From an uncultured bacterium (GTDB lineage Bacteria; Bacteroidota; Bacteroidia; Bacteroidales; Bacteroidaceae): a DNA stretch of 64,000 nt. Location of the stretch: contig CAJMPR010000012.1 of NCBI GenBank assembly GCA_905215345.1, positions 59,623 through 123,622 of the forward strand, in the 5' to 3' direction. Position 1 is the stretch's first letter. Every line of letters begins with the position of its first letter. The notes under the pieces are model-generated. The model saw only the letters and a program-made list of their open reading frames with translations. It made no database searches and was not told the DNA's origin. Below are positions 17,637 through 26,263 of this stretch, one piece after another. Made by a program: the position numbers and the translations under genes.

Positions 17637-18035
17637 ATGAAGAGACTCAGATACATATTGGCTATTCTGTTTTCTTTCCTTATAATAGTAAGTGGAGCAG
17701 GGGTATTTATTGTACAATATTGTTGTGCCGGGTGTGAGGTGGAACAAAGTTGCTGCACTTCTTTCTGTGCTTCTTGTGAACATTCCCATCATTCTCCGGA
17801 ACAAAGTTGTAAAGATACGGGCTGTACTGCCGTTCACTATAAAGTGGATATGGTTAAGTATGCGTCCGAAGTATCTTCATTTATACCTTATCATACGCTG
17901 TTTTGTGAGCAACTGCCACAGTTGGATGTTTCGTTGGCTCTCAATAACCTAGTGCCTGAAAGTGTCTATTATATACCACCGCAGCCTCCCGGTTCGCGAC
18001 ACTATCTGGCGCTCTATTCCGTACTTCTTATTTAG
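17637..18035 (+). CDS. Small Cys/His-rich membrane-anchored protein, possible metal handling (HYC_CC_PP-like)
   Basis: 132 residues. One hydrophobic N-terminal segment (about 6-27) is followed by ten cysteines (29, 30, 33, 39, 40, 44, 47, 58, 63, 90) and a His cluster (EHSHH). The C-terminus has a PPQPPG motif. The pattern (Tyr-Cys-Cys, Cys pairs, Pro pairs) resembles small Bacteroidetes proteins named for HYC, CC and PP motifs, which occur beside TonB receptors and HMA proteins; that assignment is tentative. The Cys/His content and the neighbours (TonB receptor, HMA protein, P1B-like ATPase) suggest thiophilic-metal binding, probably copper, in the periplasm. It is 109 bp upstream of the receptor gene and on the same strand. 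Confidence 0.65.
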   Translation: MKRLRYILAILFSFLIIVSGAGVFIVQYCCAGCEVEQSCCTSFCASCEHSHHSPEQSCKDTGCTAVHYKVDMVKYASEVSSFIPYHTLFCEQLPQLDVSLALNNLVPESVYYIPPQPPGSRHYLALYSVLLI

Positions 18036-18144
18036 TCGTTGTATATAACTGTTTTTTGTTTATATATTTTAATGAGTATGTGGTAAACTCTAGTTTATCG
18101 CATGCTCCGATCTACTTAATCCCATATTCATAAATCAGACGAAA

Positions 18145-20370
18145 ATGAGAAATAAGATACTTATAAGTATAGGAATGCTGTTCTTCTCCTTCGTGGCTTT
18201 ACAGGCCCAGGTCAGAGGAACGGTAAAAGATAATCTTGGTGAGCCGGTTGCAGGCGCCAATCTTTTCTGGCAGGGTACTACGAACGGTACAACTACTTCT
18301 GTTGACGGAACTTTTTCTTTGTCGAAACCTAAAGACAAGCATATGCTGGTAATCAGCTTTATAGGTTTCGAAAATGATACGATACATGTGAACAGCCGCA
18401 ACGAGACGTTGGATATTGTTCTGCGTGAAGGGGTTGAACTGAATGAAGTAAATGTTGTCAGCCGTAAGCTCGGAACCATGAAACTACGTAACAGTGTAAT
18501 GAATGAAGATATGATAAGCAGTGCCGAACTGACTCGTGCTGCCTGCTGTAATCTCGGAGAGAGTTTTACGACAAACCCTTCGGTTGATGTGACTTACTCG
18601 GATGCTGCTACCGGTGCCAAGCAAATCAAGCTGTTGGGCTTGTCCGGTACCTACGTACAGATGATGACGGAAAACATTCCGAACTTTCGCGGAGTAGCTG
18701 CCCCCTATGGTTTGGGATATGTACCCGGCCCGTGGATGCAAAGTATTCAGGTGAGCAAGGGCAGCTCGTCCGTGAAGAATGGATACGAAGCTATCACCGG
18801 ACAAATCAATGTGGAATTCAAGAAACCTCAATTACCTGAGGCCGATTGGTTTTCTGCCAATCTTTTTGCCAGTACCACTAATCGTTATGAAGCGAATGCC
18901 GATGCTACGATAAAGTTGTCCAAACGTTGGAGTACATCCTTACTGGCACACTATGAGAATGAGATGAAAGACCATGACAGCAACGGCGACGGCTTTGCCG
19001 ATATTCCCCAAGTGAAGCAATATAATTTGTGGAACCGTTGGGCATATATGGGAGACCGTTATGTATTTCAGGCAGGTATCAAAGCTTTGTCCGAAAGCCG
19101 GAACAGCGGACAGGTAAGTCATGGTGACGCTCATTTGGCCGATCCTTATAAAATAGGTATCGAGACCGACCGTTATGAGGCTTTTACCAAAAGTGCCTAT
19201 ATATTCAATAAGGAGAGAAATACTAATCTGGCACTGATTCTTTCGGGTTCCTTACATAAGCAAGATGCTGTGTACGGACGTAAAATCTATGACGTAGACC
19301 AGCATAATGCGTATGCGTCCCTCTTGTTCGAGACGGAACTTGGCAAACGTCACAGCTTGTCTACTGGATTGAGCTTTAATTATGATTCCTACGATCAGCA
19401 TTATCGCCTGACGAATGATGCCGAACAACCGCTGATAAAGAAATTTGTGAAAGAGGCTGTTCCGGGTGCTTATGTGCAATATACCTATAACTGGGAAGAT
19501 AAACTCATCCTGATGGGAGGTATCCGGGGGGACCATAGTAGTGAATATGGCTATTTTGTCACTCCCCGTTTTCATGTAAAGTACAATCCCAACGAATATG
19601 TCCATTTCCGGCTTTCCGCAGGTAAGGGGTATCGAACCAATCATATCCTGGCAGAGAATAATTATTTGATGGCAAGCAGCCGTCAGATAGACATTGCCTC
19701 ACATCTGGATCAGGATGAGGCTTGGAATTACGGTGTCAGCACTTCTACCTATATCCCTATCTTCGGAAAAACGCTGAATTTGAATGCGGAGTATTACTAT
19801 ACTGACTTCCGTAAACAAGTAGTGACCGACATGGATACTGATCCCCATTCCGTTTTGTTCTATAATCTGGACGGACGTTCTTATTCGCAAGTCTTTCAGG
19901 TAGAAGCTACTTATCCGTTCTTCCGGGGCTTTACCCTTACAGCCGCTTACCGTTGGACAGACGCCAAGACTACCTATAACGGCAAGCTGATGGAAAAACC
20001 GCTTACCAGTAAATACAAGGGATTGTTGACCGCTTCTTACCAAACTCCTATGGGACTGTGGCAATTTGACGTTACTATGCAATTGAACGGTGGTGGTCGT
20101 ATGCCTACGCCGTATGAGTTGACTGATGGCACTTGGTCGTGGGGAAGACGTTACGGAAATTTTGAACAACTAAGTGCACAGGTAACCCGCTACTTCCGTC
20201 GCTGGTCTGTTTATGTAGGTGGCGAGAACCTTACTAACTTTAAGCAGAGAAACCCTATTATTGATGCTTCTAATCCTTGGGGGAGCAACTTTGACGCAAC
20301 AATGGTGTGGGGGCCCATGCATGGAGCGAAAGCTTATGTAGGGGTACGCTTTAATTTGCCGAGGATTTAA
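18145..20370 (+). CDS. TonB-dependent receptor of the putative metal locus
   Basis: 741 residues. A signal peptide (ends VALQAQ) is followed by a carboxypeptidase-regulatory-like beta-sandwich (VRGTVKDNLGEPVAGANLFW, about 20-105), a plug domain with Cys-Cys in LTRAACCNLGESF, and a beta-barrel ending in VGVRFNLPRI with the expected terminal aromatic strand. It is shorter than SusC-type receptors and has no SusD partner, so it is more like a siderophore, cobalamin or metal-complex receptor. The surrounding metal-binding genes suggest a copper or other heavy-metal chelate, which is inference. It lies between the Cys-rich gene and the HMA gene on the same strand. Confidence 0.85.
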   Translation: MRNKILISIGMLFFSFVALQAQVRGTVKDNLGEPVAGANLFWQGTTNGTTTSVDGTFSLSKPKDKHMLVISFIGFENDTIHVNSRNETLDIVLREGVELNEVNVVSRKLGTMKLRNSVMNEDMISSAELTRAACCNLGESFTTNPSVDVTYSDAATGAKQIKLLGLSGTYVQMMTENIPNFRGVAAPYGLGYVPGPWMQSIQVSKGSSSVKNGYEAITGQINVEFKKPQLPEADWFSANLFASTTNRYEANADATIKLSKRWSTSLLAHYENEMKDHDSNGDGFADIPQVKQYNLWNRWAYMGDRYVFQAGIKALSESRNSGQVSHGDAHLADPYKIGIETDRYEAFTKSAYIFNKERNTNLALILSGSLHKQDAVYGRKIYDVDQHNAYASLLFETELGKRHSLSTGLSFNYDSYDQHYRLTNDAEQPLIKKFVKEAVPGAYVQYTYNWEDKLILMGGIRGDHSSEYGYFVTPRFHVKYNPNEYVHFRLSAGKGYRTNHILAENNYLMASSRQIDIASHLDQDEAWNYGVSTSTYIPIFGKTLNLNAEYYYTDFRKQVVTDMDTDPHSVLFYNLDGRSYSQVFQVEATYPFFRGFTLTAAYRWTDAKTTYNGKLMEKPLTSKYKGLLTASYQTPMGLWQFDVTMQLNGGGRMPTPYELTDGTWSWGRRYGNFEQLSAQVTRYFRRWSVYVGGENLTNFKQRNPIIDASNPWGSNFDATMVWGPMHGAKAYVGVRFNLPRI

Positions 20371-20484
20371 GCAGTGTTTTTTGCTATGCTCTCACCATAA
20401 TTTAATGAAAAAATAGAAAAGGTTTGAGATAAAGCTGATATGGATAATATAAAATTGAGTATTTAATGATTAATAGAAACAATA

Positions 20485-20796
20485 ATGAAAACAAGAAGAA
20501 CATTGATTGCTCTGGTAGCAGTATTATTGAGTGTGACGACGGTGATGGCAAAAGACATCCGTACCGTTGTATTTAAGGTGTCCCAGATGACCTGTGAGAA
20601 TTGTGTGAAAAAGATTAATAGTAATATTCGTTTTGAGAAAGGGATGAAAGACTTCAGTACCGATTTGAAGACCAAGACAGTGACTATTACTTATGATGCC
20701 GATAAAACAAATATTGAGAAGCTGAAAGACGGTTTCAGGAAGTTTCACTACGAAGCTGAGTTTGTAAAGGAAACTAAACAACCTGACAAAAAGTAA
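20485..20796 (+). CDS. Secreted heavy-metal-associated (HMA) domain protein
   Basis: 103 residues with a signal peptide (MKTRRTLIALVAVLLSVTTVMA) ahead of one HMA fold. The metal-binding motif is MTCENC (C37, C40), within VFKVSQMTCENCVKKI. The lysine-rich C-terminus is short. Most CopZ-like chaperones are cytoplasmic; the signal peptide here places the domain in the periplasm. The next gene encodes a P1B-like ATPase without its own HMA domain, so this protein may provide the missing metal-binding module. It is 114 bp after the receptor gene and 79 bp before the ATPase gene, consistent with one operon. Confidence 0.85.
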   Translation: MKTRRTLIALVAVLLSVTTVMAKDIRTVVFKVSQMTCENCVKKINSNIRFEKGMKDFSTDLKTKTVTITYDADKTNIEKLKDGFRKFHYEAEFVKETKQPDKK

Positions 20797-20875
20797 CTGA
20801 ACAAACAACTCATTCCGGTTGTTGCTTAACTGAGAAGCCATTTTGGTTTATATAATCGTCTAAAAGCAAAGTCGA

Positions 20876-22543
20876 ATGAGTAATATATTGAAGAATACAT
20901 ATTCCATGCAGGACATGCCCTACATGGAATATGCTGATAATGTTGAAGAATATGACATGAAAAAGCGGAACAGGCACTATCGCAGTCTGAAAATACAGGC
21001 TGTCGGTGCGTGGTTGTTCACTGTTTCCATATTGCTGCTTGCTATTTTTCATGATCATATATCTTACAGTAACGAAATTCAAATGGTATTGACAATTCCG
21101 GTACTGCTGTTCTTTGGAGCTTCCTTTTATTCGGATGCCTGGAAACATATCCATGTGGGACATAGCAGTATGGATATATTGGTTGCGCTTAGTGCATCAG
21201 TTGCTTTTCTGTTCAGTCTGTTCAATACTTTCTTTCCTGAATCCTGGTATAGTTTCGGGCTGGAACCGGATGTTTATTATGAAGTTACCGTCTTTATTAT
21301 TGCTGTAGGACTGACTGGTAAGTTATTGCACTTTCTGCCTGAAGAACTGCATAACGATGAACGGATAGCGGGAACTATACTGCCTTCCTTGTTGGGAATA
21401 TCTGTCTTTGTCTTTTTTATGTGGATAATATTTGGCGGAATGGCTATGTTGCCACATGCGGTTTATTCAATTATCACCGTACTTATCATAGCTTGTCCGT
21501 GCGCACTTGGTATGGCAGTTCCTCTCGCATTGATGAGAGGTATCAGCAAGGCGGCCGAGAAACATATCTGGATAAGGAATACCATTGCTTTGGAACGGTT
21601 GGATAAAGTAGATGTAGTGGTTTTCGACAAAACAGGCACATTGACTGAAGGACGTCCTACGGTTACAGCCTGGTTATGGGCTCAAGCTCAGGAGACTTAT
21701 TTTAAAGGCATACTGCTGGCTGCGGAAATGAACTCTGATGATTCGTTGGCAGTAGCTGTTACTGCTACTTTGAAAGAAGAGAATATCATACCTGTGCAGT
21801 TGGAAAGTTATGAGATTCTGAAAGGGAAAGGAGTGAAAGTTGTTTACCGAGGTATAACCTATTGGGTAGGTAGCCATAAACTATTGAAAGATTATCAGGT
21901 GTTTTTATCCGATGTATTGGGGGATATGCTTGTGGAATATGAATCCGACGGTTGCAGTATGGTTTACTTTGGACGCGGAAACGAGTTGCTGTCTATCATA
22001 GCTGTTAAAGACCAGGTGATGCCGGCTTCCCTGGCTGTTGTCAAGGAACTACGTGGGCAAGATATCGAAATCTGTATGTTGACTGGTGATGGTCAACGTA
22101 CCGCTTCATCCGTAGCCGGTAGCTTGGGTATTATTCATTATATCTCCGATGCTTTGCCGGATGACAAGAAAACATTCATCCGCGAACTTCAATTACAGGG
22201 AAAAACCGTTGCCATGGTGGGTGATGGTGTTACTGATATACAAGCTTTGTCTTGTGCCAATGTCAGTATTGTCATGAATAAGGATGCCGACAGCACTAAT
22301 GAGGGGGCTATGGTTGCGATGAAGTCTGCTGATTTACTACTGTTACCGAGACTTTTCCGGCTATCCCGTCACACGATTCGTTTAATGTTTCAGAATTCAT
22401 TCTGGGCGGTCATATTCCATTTGGTAGGTGTCTTGATTGCCGCCGGTATACTGTATCCGGTTTATGGCGTGTTACTCAACCCACTACTGGCTACGGTAGT
22501 TATCGCCCTTTCCTGTATATCGATTTTACTGAATAGATTTTAG
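20876..22543 (+). CDS. P1B-type metal ATPase homologue lacking the actuator domain
   Basis: 555 residues, much shorter than CopA (about 740 or more). Eight membrane segments of the P1B plan are visible, including HIHVGHSSMDILVALS before helix 3 and IIACPCALGMAVPLAL (CPC at 207-209). The phosphorylation site DKTGTLTEG (D251) is intact. There is no N-terminal HMA domain. Strikingly, helix 4 (VYYEVTVFIIAVGLTGK) runs after about 15 residues into helix 5 (GTILPSLLGISVFVF), so the ~110-residue actuator domain with the TGE motif is absent. Other motifs are altered: the N-domain HP pair reads DDSLA, TGDN reads TGDG (403-406), and GDGxND reads GDGVTD (449-454). The reading frame is open and clean, so this is a maintained variant rather than a frameshift. 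True pump activity is doubtful; a regulatory or metal-delivery role is possible. Confidence 0.85.
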   Translation: MSNILKNTYSMQDMPYMEYADNVEEYDMKKRNRHYRSLKIQAVGAWLFTVSILLLAIFHDHISYSNEIQMVLTIPVLLFFGASFYSDAWKHIHVGHSSMDILVALSASVAFLFSLFNTFFPESWYSFGLEPDVYYEVTVFIIAVGLTGKLLHFLPEELHNDERIAGTILPSLLGISVFVFFMWIIFGGMAMLPHAVYSIITVLIIACPCALGMAVPLALMRGISKAAEKHIWIRNTIALERLDKVDVVVFDKTGTLTEGRPTVTAWLWAQAQETYFKGILLAAEMNSDDSLAVAVTATLKEENIIPVQLESYEILKGKGVKVVYRGITYWVGSHKLLKDYQVFLSDVLGDMLVEYESDGCSMVYFGRGNELLSIIAVKDQVMPASLAVVKELRGQDIEICMLTGDGQRTASSVAGSLGIIHYISDALPDDKKTFIRELQLQGKTVAMVGDGVTDIQALSCANVSIVMNKDADSTNEGAMVAMKSADLLLLPRLFRLSRHTIRLMFQNSFWAVIFHLVGVLIAAGILYPVYGVLLNPLLATVVIALSCISILLNRF

Positions 22544-23373
22544 CTGTTTCTGTATTCCAATGGACTGATACCCATATGCCGCTTGAAATATTTTCCAAAG
22601 AATGAAGCACTGGGAAAGTTCAATGAATAGGCTATTTCCTGAATAGTCATGTCGGTGGACTTCAGCTTTGCCTTTATATCGATTATAACGACATGTGCAA
22701 TGATATCCAGCACATTCTTTCCTGTCACTAATTTTATGGTAGTGCTCAGGTGCTGCAAGGTGATACCCAGTTTATCGGCATAGAATTGTGCGCGACGTTC
22801 GTAAGTGTAGTTTTCGATGACTAACTGTATAAATTCACGGCAGATTTCTTCTTTTCTGCTTTTATTTCCTTTGGACGACTGCGGGCGGTTACTGTATAAA
22901 TCATTGATACCCGATAGAATCATGAGCAAGACGCTTTGCGCCATCTGTGTCTTAGGCATATAGGGACCGGTCGAAATACGTGCGAGCAGTGCAAAATAGT
23001 CTTCGAAATAAGAGGCGACCGTATCGTTTATACTGACAACGGGATTTTCCAGAATTTTAGAATAAGAGGATAAGGTAGCCTGAATCAAGTTGATACCGGT
23101 GAGACAATGTTCGGAAAAACCGGCAAAGCATATTCGTACTTTTTCTTTCAATTCGTGAAGTTGTAGGATGGTGCCCGGCAGCAAGGTTACAAAATCTCCT
23201 TTTTTAATTTCTATATCCATCAAATTGATGGAAACCGTAATGGAACCTTCGCTGCAAAGTGCAAAAATGCAGGCTTTTAGACGACATGACTGTTTATAGA
23301 TATTCAGAATGTCTTCCGTTACATCTGTCCATGCAATCAAATCTACGGGGAGGTCAACTTGTGGAAATTCCAT
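22540..23373 (-). CDS. AraC-family transcriptional regulator
   Basis: 277 residues from ATG at 23373 (MEFPQVDLPV). The frame is open to 23400, but a minus-strand -7 box (TACCTTTG, 23398-23405) overlaps the upstream codons and argues for the later start. An N-terminal cupin-like sensory part (IEIKKGDFVTLLPGTILQLH) is followed by a C-terminal double HTH ending MTIQEIAYSLNFPSASFFGKYFKRHMGISPLEYR, split here by position: the HTH core is about 215-277. Its stop overlaps the convergent ATPase stop by 4 bp. It is divergent from the SusC gene by 146 bp, so it could regulate the metal operon, the SusCD pair, or both. Confidence 0.9.
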   Translation of the reverse strand: MEFPQVDLPVDLIAWTDVTEDILNIYKQSCRLKACIFALCSEGSITVSINLMDIEIKKGDFVTLLPGTILQLHELKEKVRICFAGFSEHCLTGINLIQATLSSYSKILENPVVSINDTVASYFEDYFALLARISTGPYMPKTQMAQSVLLMILSGINDLYSNRPQSSKGNKSRKEEICREFIQLVIENYTYERRAQFYADKLGITLQHLSTTIKLVTGKNVLDIIAHVVIIDIKAKLKSTDMTIQEIAYSLNFPSASFFGKYFKRHMGISPLEYRNS

Positions 23374-23397
23374 ACATTGATAGTTTTGGGATCTGTG

Positions 23398-23405
23398 CAA
23401 AGGTA
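23398..23405 (-). promoter_or_regulatory. -7 box for the AraC-family gene
   Basis: TACCTTTG on the minus strand fits TAnnTTTG and lies 25 bp upstream of ATG 23373. On the opposite strand a weaker TATCTTTA at 23467-23474 may serve the SusC gene. Confidence 0.55.
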
Positions 23406-23519
23406 AGCTTTTTTATGGAAAAGTAGTGGAAGCGGATTATTTTTTGATATTGTAAAAGGATTTTTCTATCTTTAATTGTTATATAAGAAAGAGTGTTAAT
23501 CTATCTAACAGATAAAGCT

Positions 23520-26252
23520 ATGAAACAATATCACAAACTGGCTGTCTTATGGTTGTGGGGAAGTACTTTGACGGGATTATACGTACAAGCACAGGAAACA
23601 CCGGTTATGGTTCACGATTCATTGGTGACCATTGGATATACTGTAGGAAATGCTAAGAATATTTCTTCCCTTGTAGAGAAATTCACAGGAAAACAACTGA
23701 AAGTAGATCAGATAACCAATCCGTTGGAAGCTATTTATGGCAAAGTTCCAGGTTTGAGTATTCACCGTGCCGCAAATGGTATGGCTGCATTGGATGCCGT
23801 ACGTCTCCGGGGTACTACTTCGCTTACTAGTGGGAATGATCCATTAATAATTATTGACGGAGTATTTGGTGATATTTCAATGCTTACTTCTATTTATCCA
23901 ACTGATATAGAAAGTTTTACTATTTTGAAGGATGCTTCCGAAGCGGCTCAGTACGGTTCACGGGGTGCGTCCGGTGTAATTGAAATTACCACCAAGAAAG
24001 GATTGAAAGGCAAGACACGGGTGAGCTACAATGGTAGTTTCGGCATTGCTTCAGTATATAAGAATTTAGAAATGCTTTCAGCAGGTGAGTTTCGCCAGGT
24101 AGCACAGCAGGAAGGAGTTCCCATTATCGACTTGGGAAACAATACCGACTTTCAGAAAGAGATACAGCAGAACGGATTTCAACAAGATCATCACATTGCT
24201 TTTTACGGTGGTGGGGATGAATCGAGTTACCGTGTATCGTTGGGGTATATGAGCAGGGAAGGTGTTATAGTCAATGAGAGTATGAAGAATTTCATTTCAA
24301 ACATGAATATGACTCAGAACTTGTTTGATGGCTTTATACAGTGTGATGTCGGCATGTTCGGTTCAGTACAGAACAATCGTAATCTTGTAGACGGACAAAA
24401 GACCTTTTATTCGGCAGCAGCTTTTAATCCTACTTTTCCGAATCATAAAAATGCCGATGGGGGGTGGGATGGAGTGACAAACGCCAGCCAGATAACGAAT
24501 CCTCTGGCTTGGATGGAGGTGAAAGATAAAGAGTCGACCTCGCGTATCAGTACTCACGTTAAGTTGAGGCTGAATTTTACGAACGATTTGAAATTGCAAT
24601 TATTCGGTTCGTATTCTTATAATATGATTGAAAACTCCCAGTACCTGCCGGTCAGTGTATGGGCTCGCGGACAAGCATATCGGGGAGTGAGGAAATCGGA
24701 ATCATTGGTGGGTAATGCTATGTTGACCTATCAGAAACATTTGAAACGTCACTTCATAGATGTACTGGCTTTGGCAGAAGTGCAACAAGAGAAGTTTTCC
24801 GGTTTTAATACGACAGTTACCAATTTTAGTTCTGATTTGTTCGGTTATGATAATTTGCAGGCCGGAGCGTTACGTCCGTGGGAAGGCACGACCTCTTATT
24901 ATGAACGTCCCCGTTTGCTTTCTTTTCTGGGACGTGCCAATTATACTTATGCCGATCGCTATATCCTTACAGTAAACGCTCGTGCGGATGCATCTTCCAA
25001 GTTTGGTGACAACCATAAATGGGGATTCTTTCCTTCCGTATCCGCTGCATGGAATGTAACTCAGGAGGAATTTATGAAACAACTTCCATTGATTAATAAC
25101 CTGAAGGTTCGTATAGGTTACGGTTTGGCGGGAAACCAGAGCGGAATAGATTCTTATACAACCCTCCGGCTGGCGCAACCCAATGGAGTAGTGCCTATTG
25201 GCAGTTCTCCGGTTGTTTCACTTAGTGAATTGCGGAATACGAATCCTGATCTGAAATGGGAAGTAAAGCATAATTTCAATGCCGGATTCGACTTGGCTAT
25301 ACTGGGTAATCGCTTGCTGTTATCCATGAACTACTATCTTTCCAAGACCACTGACATGCTTTATATGTATAATGTCAGCGTACCGCCATTTACATACAAT
25401 ACGCTGGTGGCAAATATCGGTTCGATGCGTAACAGCGGTGTGGAGATTGCAGTAGGAGTAACCCCTTTGAAGACGAATGATATGGAACTGAATATAAATG
25501 CCAACGTATCTTTTCAGCGGAATAAGCTGCTTTCGCTGAGTGGCGTTTACAATGGTGAATATATCGAAGCAACTGAATATAAGAGCATTTCCAGTTTGGA
25601 CGGGGCAGGTTTTCACGGTGGATACAATCATATCGCTTACCAGATTGTAGGGCAACCCCTCGGTGTATTCTATCTCCCGAAAAGTACCGGATTGGTGTCG
25701 GACGGGAATGGCGGATATAAGTATGGTGTCGCTGACTTGAATGGGGGCGGTGTCAGCCTGGAAGATGGTGAAGACCGTTACATAGCCGGACAGGCCATGC
25801 CGAAAGTAGTTGTCGGTTCCAATATCAGTTTCCGTTATAAGGATTTCGATTTATCGGTGCAGATAAACGGTGCTTTCGGACATAAGATATACAATGGAAC
25901 TTCGTTGACGTATATGAATATGCGTATTTTCCCCGATTATAATGTGATGCAAGGCGCTCCACAAACCAATATCAAAGACCAGACGGCAACTGATTACTGG
26001 CTTGAACGGGGCGATTATGTCAACTTTGACTATGTAACGGCAGGTTGGAATGTTCCTTTGCGGAGAACGATGAAGTATATTCAGAGCTTGCGTTTGACTT
26101 TCACCGTGAACAATTTGGCTACTATTACCAGCTATTCAGGCGTTTCGCCCATGATAAACAGTTCTACGGTAAACAATACTTTAGGATTGGACGATAAACG
26201 GAATTATCCCCTTGCCAGAACTTATACGTTGGGATTGAGTATTAATTTCTAA
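23520..26252 (+). CDS. SusC/RagA-family TonB-linked outer-membrane protein
   Basis: 910 residues from ATG at 23520, giving the signal peptide MKQYHKLAVLWLWGSTLTGL ending VQAQ. The plug has the classic SusC block VRLRGTTSLTSGNDPLIIID, then LKDASEAAQYGSRGASGVIE and ITTKKG. The barrel ends in LGLSINF. The usual N-terminal carboxypeptidase-regulatory-like domain is missing: only about 50 residues separate the signal peptide from the plug, so this is a short SusC. It imports an oligosaccharide or other nutrient captured by SusD. The SusD gene follows after 2 bp. No glycoside hydrolase is nearby, so the substrate is unknown. Confidence 0.93.
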   Translation: MKQYHKLAVLWLWGSTLTGLYVQAQETPVMVHDSLVTIGYTVGNAKNISSLVEKFTGKQLKVDQITNPLEAIYGKVPGLSIHRAANGMAALDAVRLRGTTSLTSGNDPLIIIDGVFGDISMLTSIYPTDIESFTILKDASEAAQYGSRGASGVIEITTKKGLKGKTRVSYNGSFGIASVYKNLEMLSAGEFRQVAQQEGVPIIDLGNNTDFQKEIQQNGFQQDHHIAFYGGGDESSYRVSLGYMSREGVIVNESMKNFISNMNMTQNLFDGFIQCDVGMFGSVQNNRNLVDGQKTFYSAAAFNPTFPNHKNADGGWDGVTNASQITNPLAWMEVKDKESTSRISTHVKLRLNFTNDLKLQLFGSYSYNMIENSQYLPVSVWARGQAYRGVRKSESLVGNAMLTYQKHLKRHFIDVLALAEVQQEKFSGFNTTVTNFSSDLFGYDNLQAGALRPWEGTTSYYERPRLLSFLGRANYTYADRYILTVNARADASSKFGDNHKWGFFPSVSAAWNVTQEEFMKQLPLINNLKVRIGYGLAGNQSGIDSYTTLRLAQPNGVVPIGSSPVVSLSELRNTNPDLKWEVKHNFNAGFDLAILGNRLLLSMNYYLSKTTDMLYMYNVSVPPFTYNTLVANIGSMRNSGVEIAVGVTPLKTNDMELNINANVSFQRNKLLSLSGVYNGEYIEATEYKSISSLDGAGFHGGYNHIAYQIVGQPLGVFYLPKSTGLVSDGNGGYKYGVADLNGGGVSLEDGEDRYIAGQAMPKVVVGSNISFRYKDFDLSVQINGAFGHKIYNGTSLTYMNMRIFPDYNVMQGAPQTNIKDQTATDYWLERGDYVNFDYVTAGWNVPLRRTMKYIQSLRLTFTVNNLATITSYSGVSPMINSSTVNNTLGLDDKRNYPLARTYTLGLSINF

Positions 26253-26263
26253 AGATGAATTGT

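Noticed and set aside
20876..22543. The missing actuator domain as a frameshift or sequencing error
   Set aside because: The reading frame is continuous across the helix 4-5 junction, with no stop or displaced frame holding actuator motifs in the surrounding sequence. Other motifs in the same chain are also altered.
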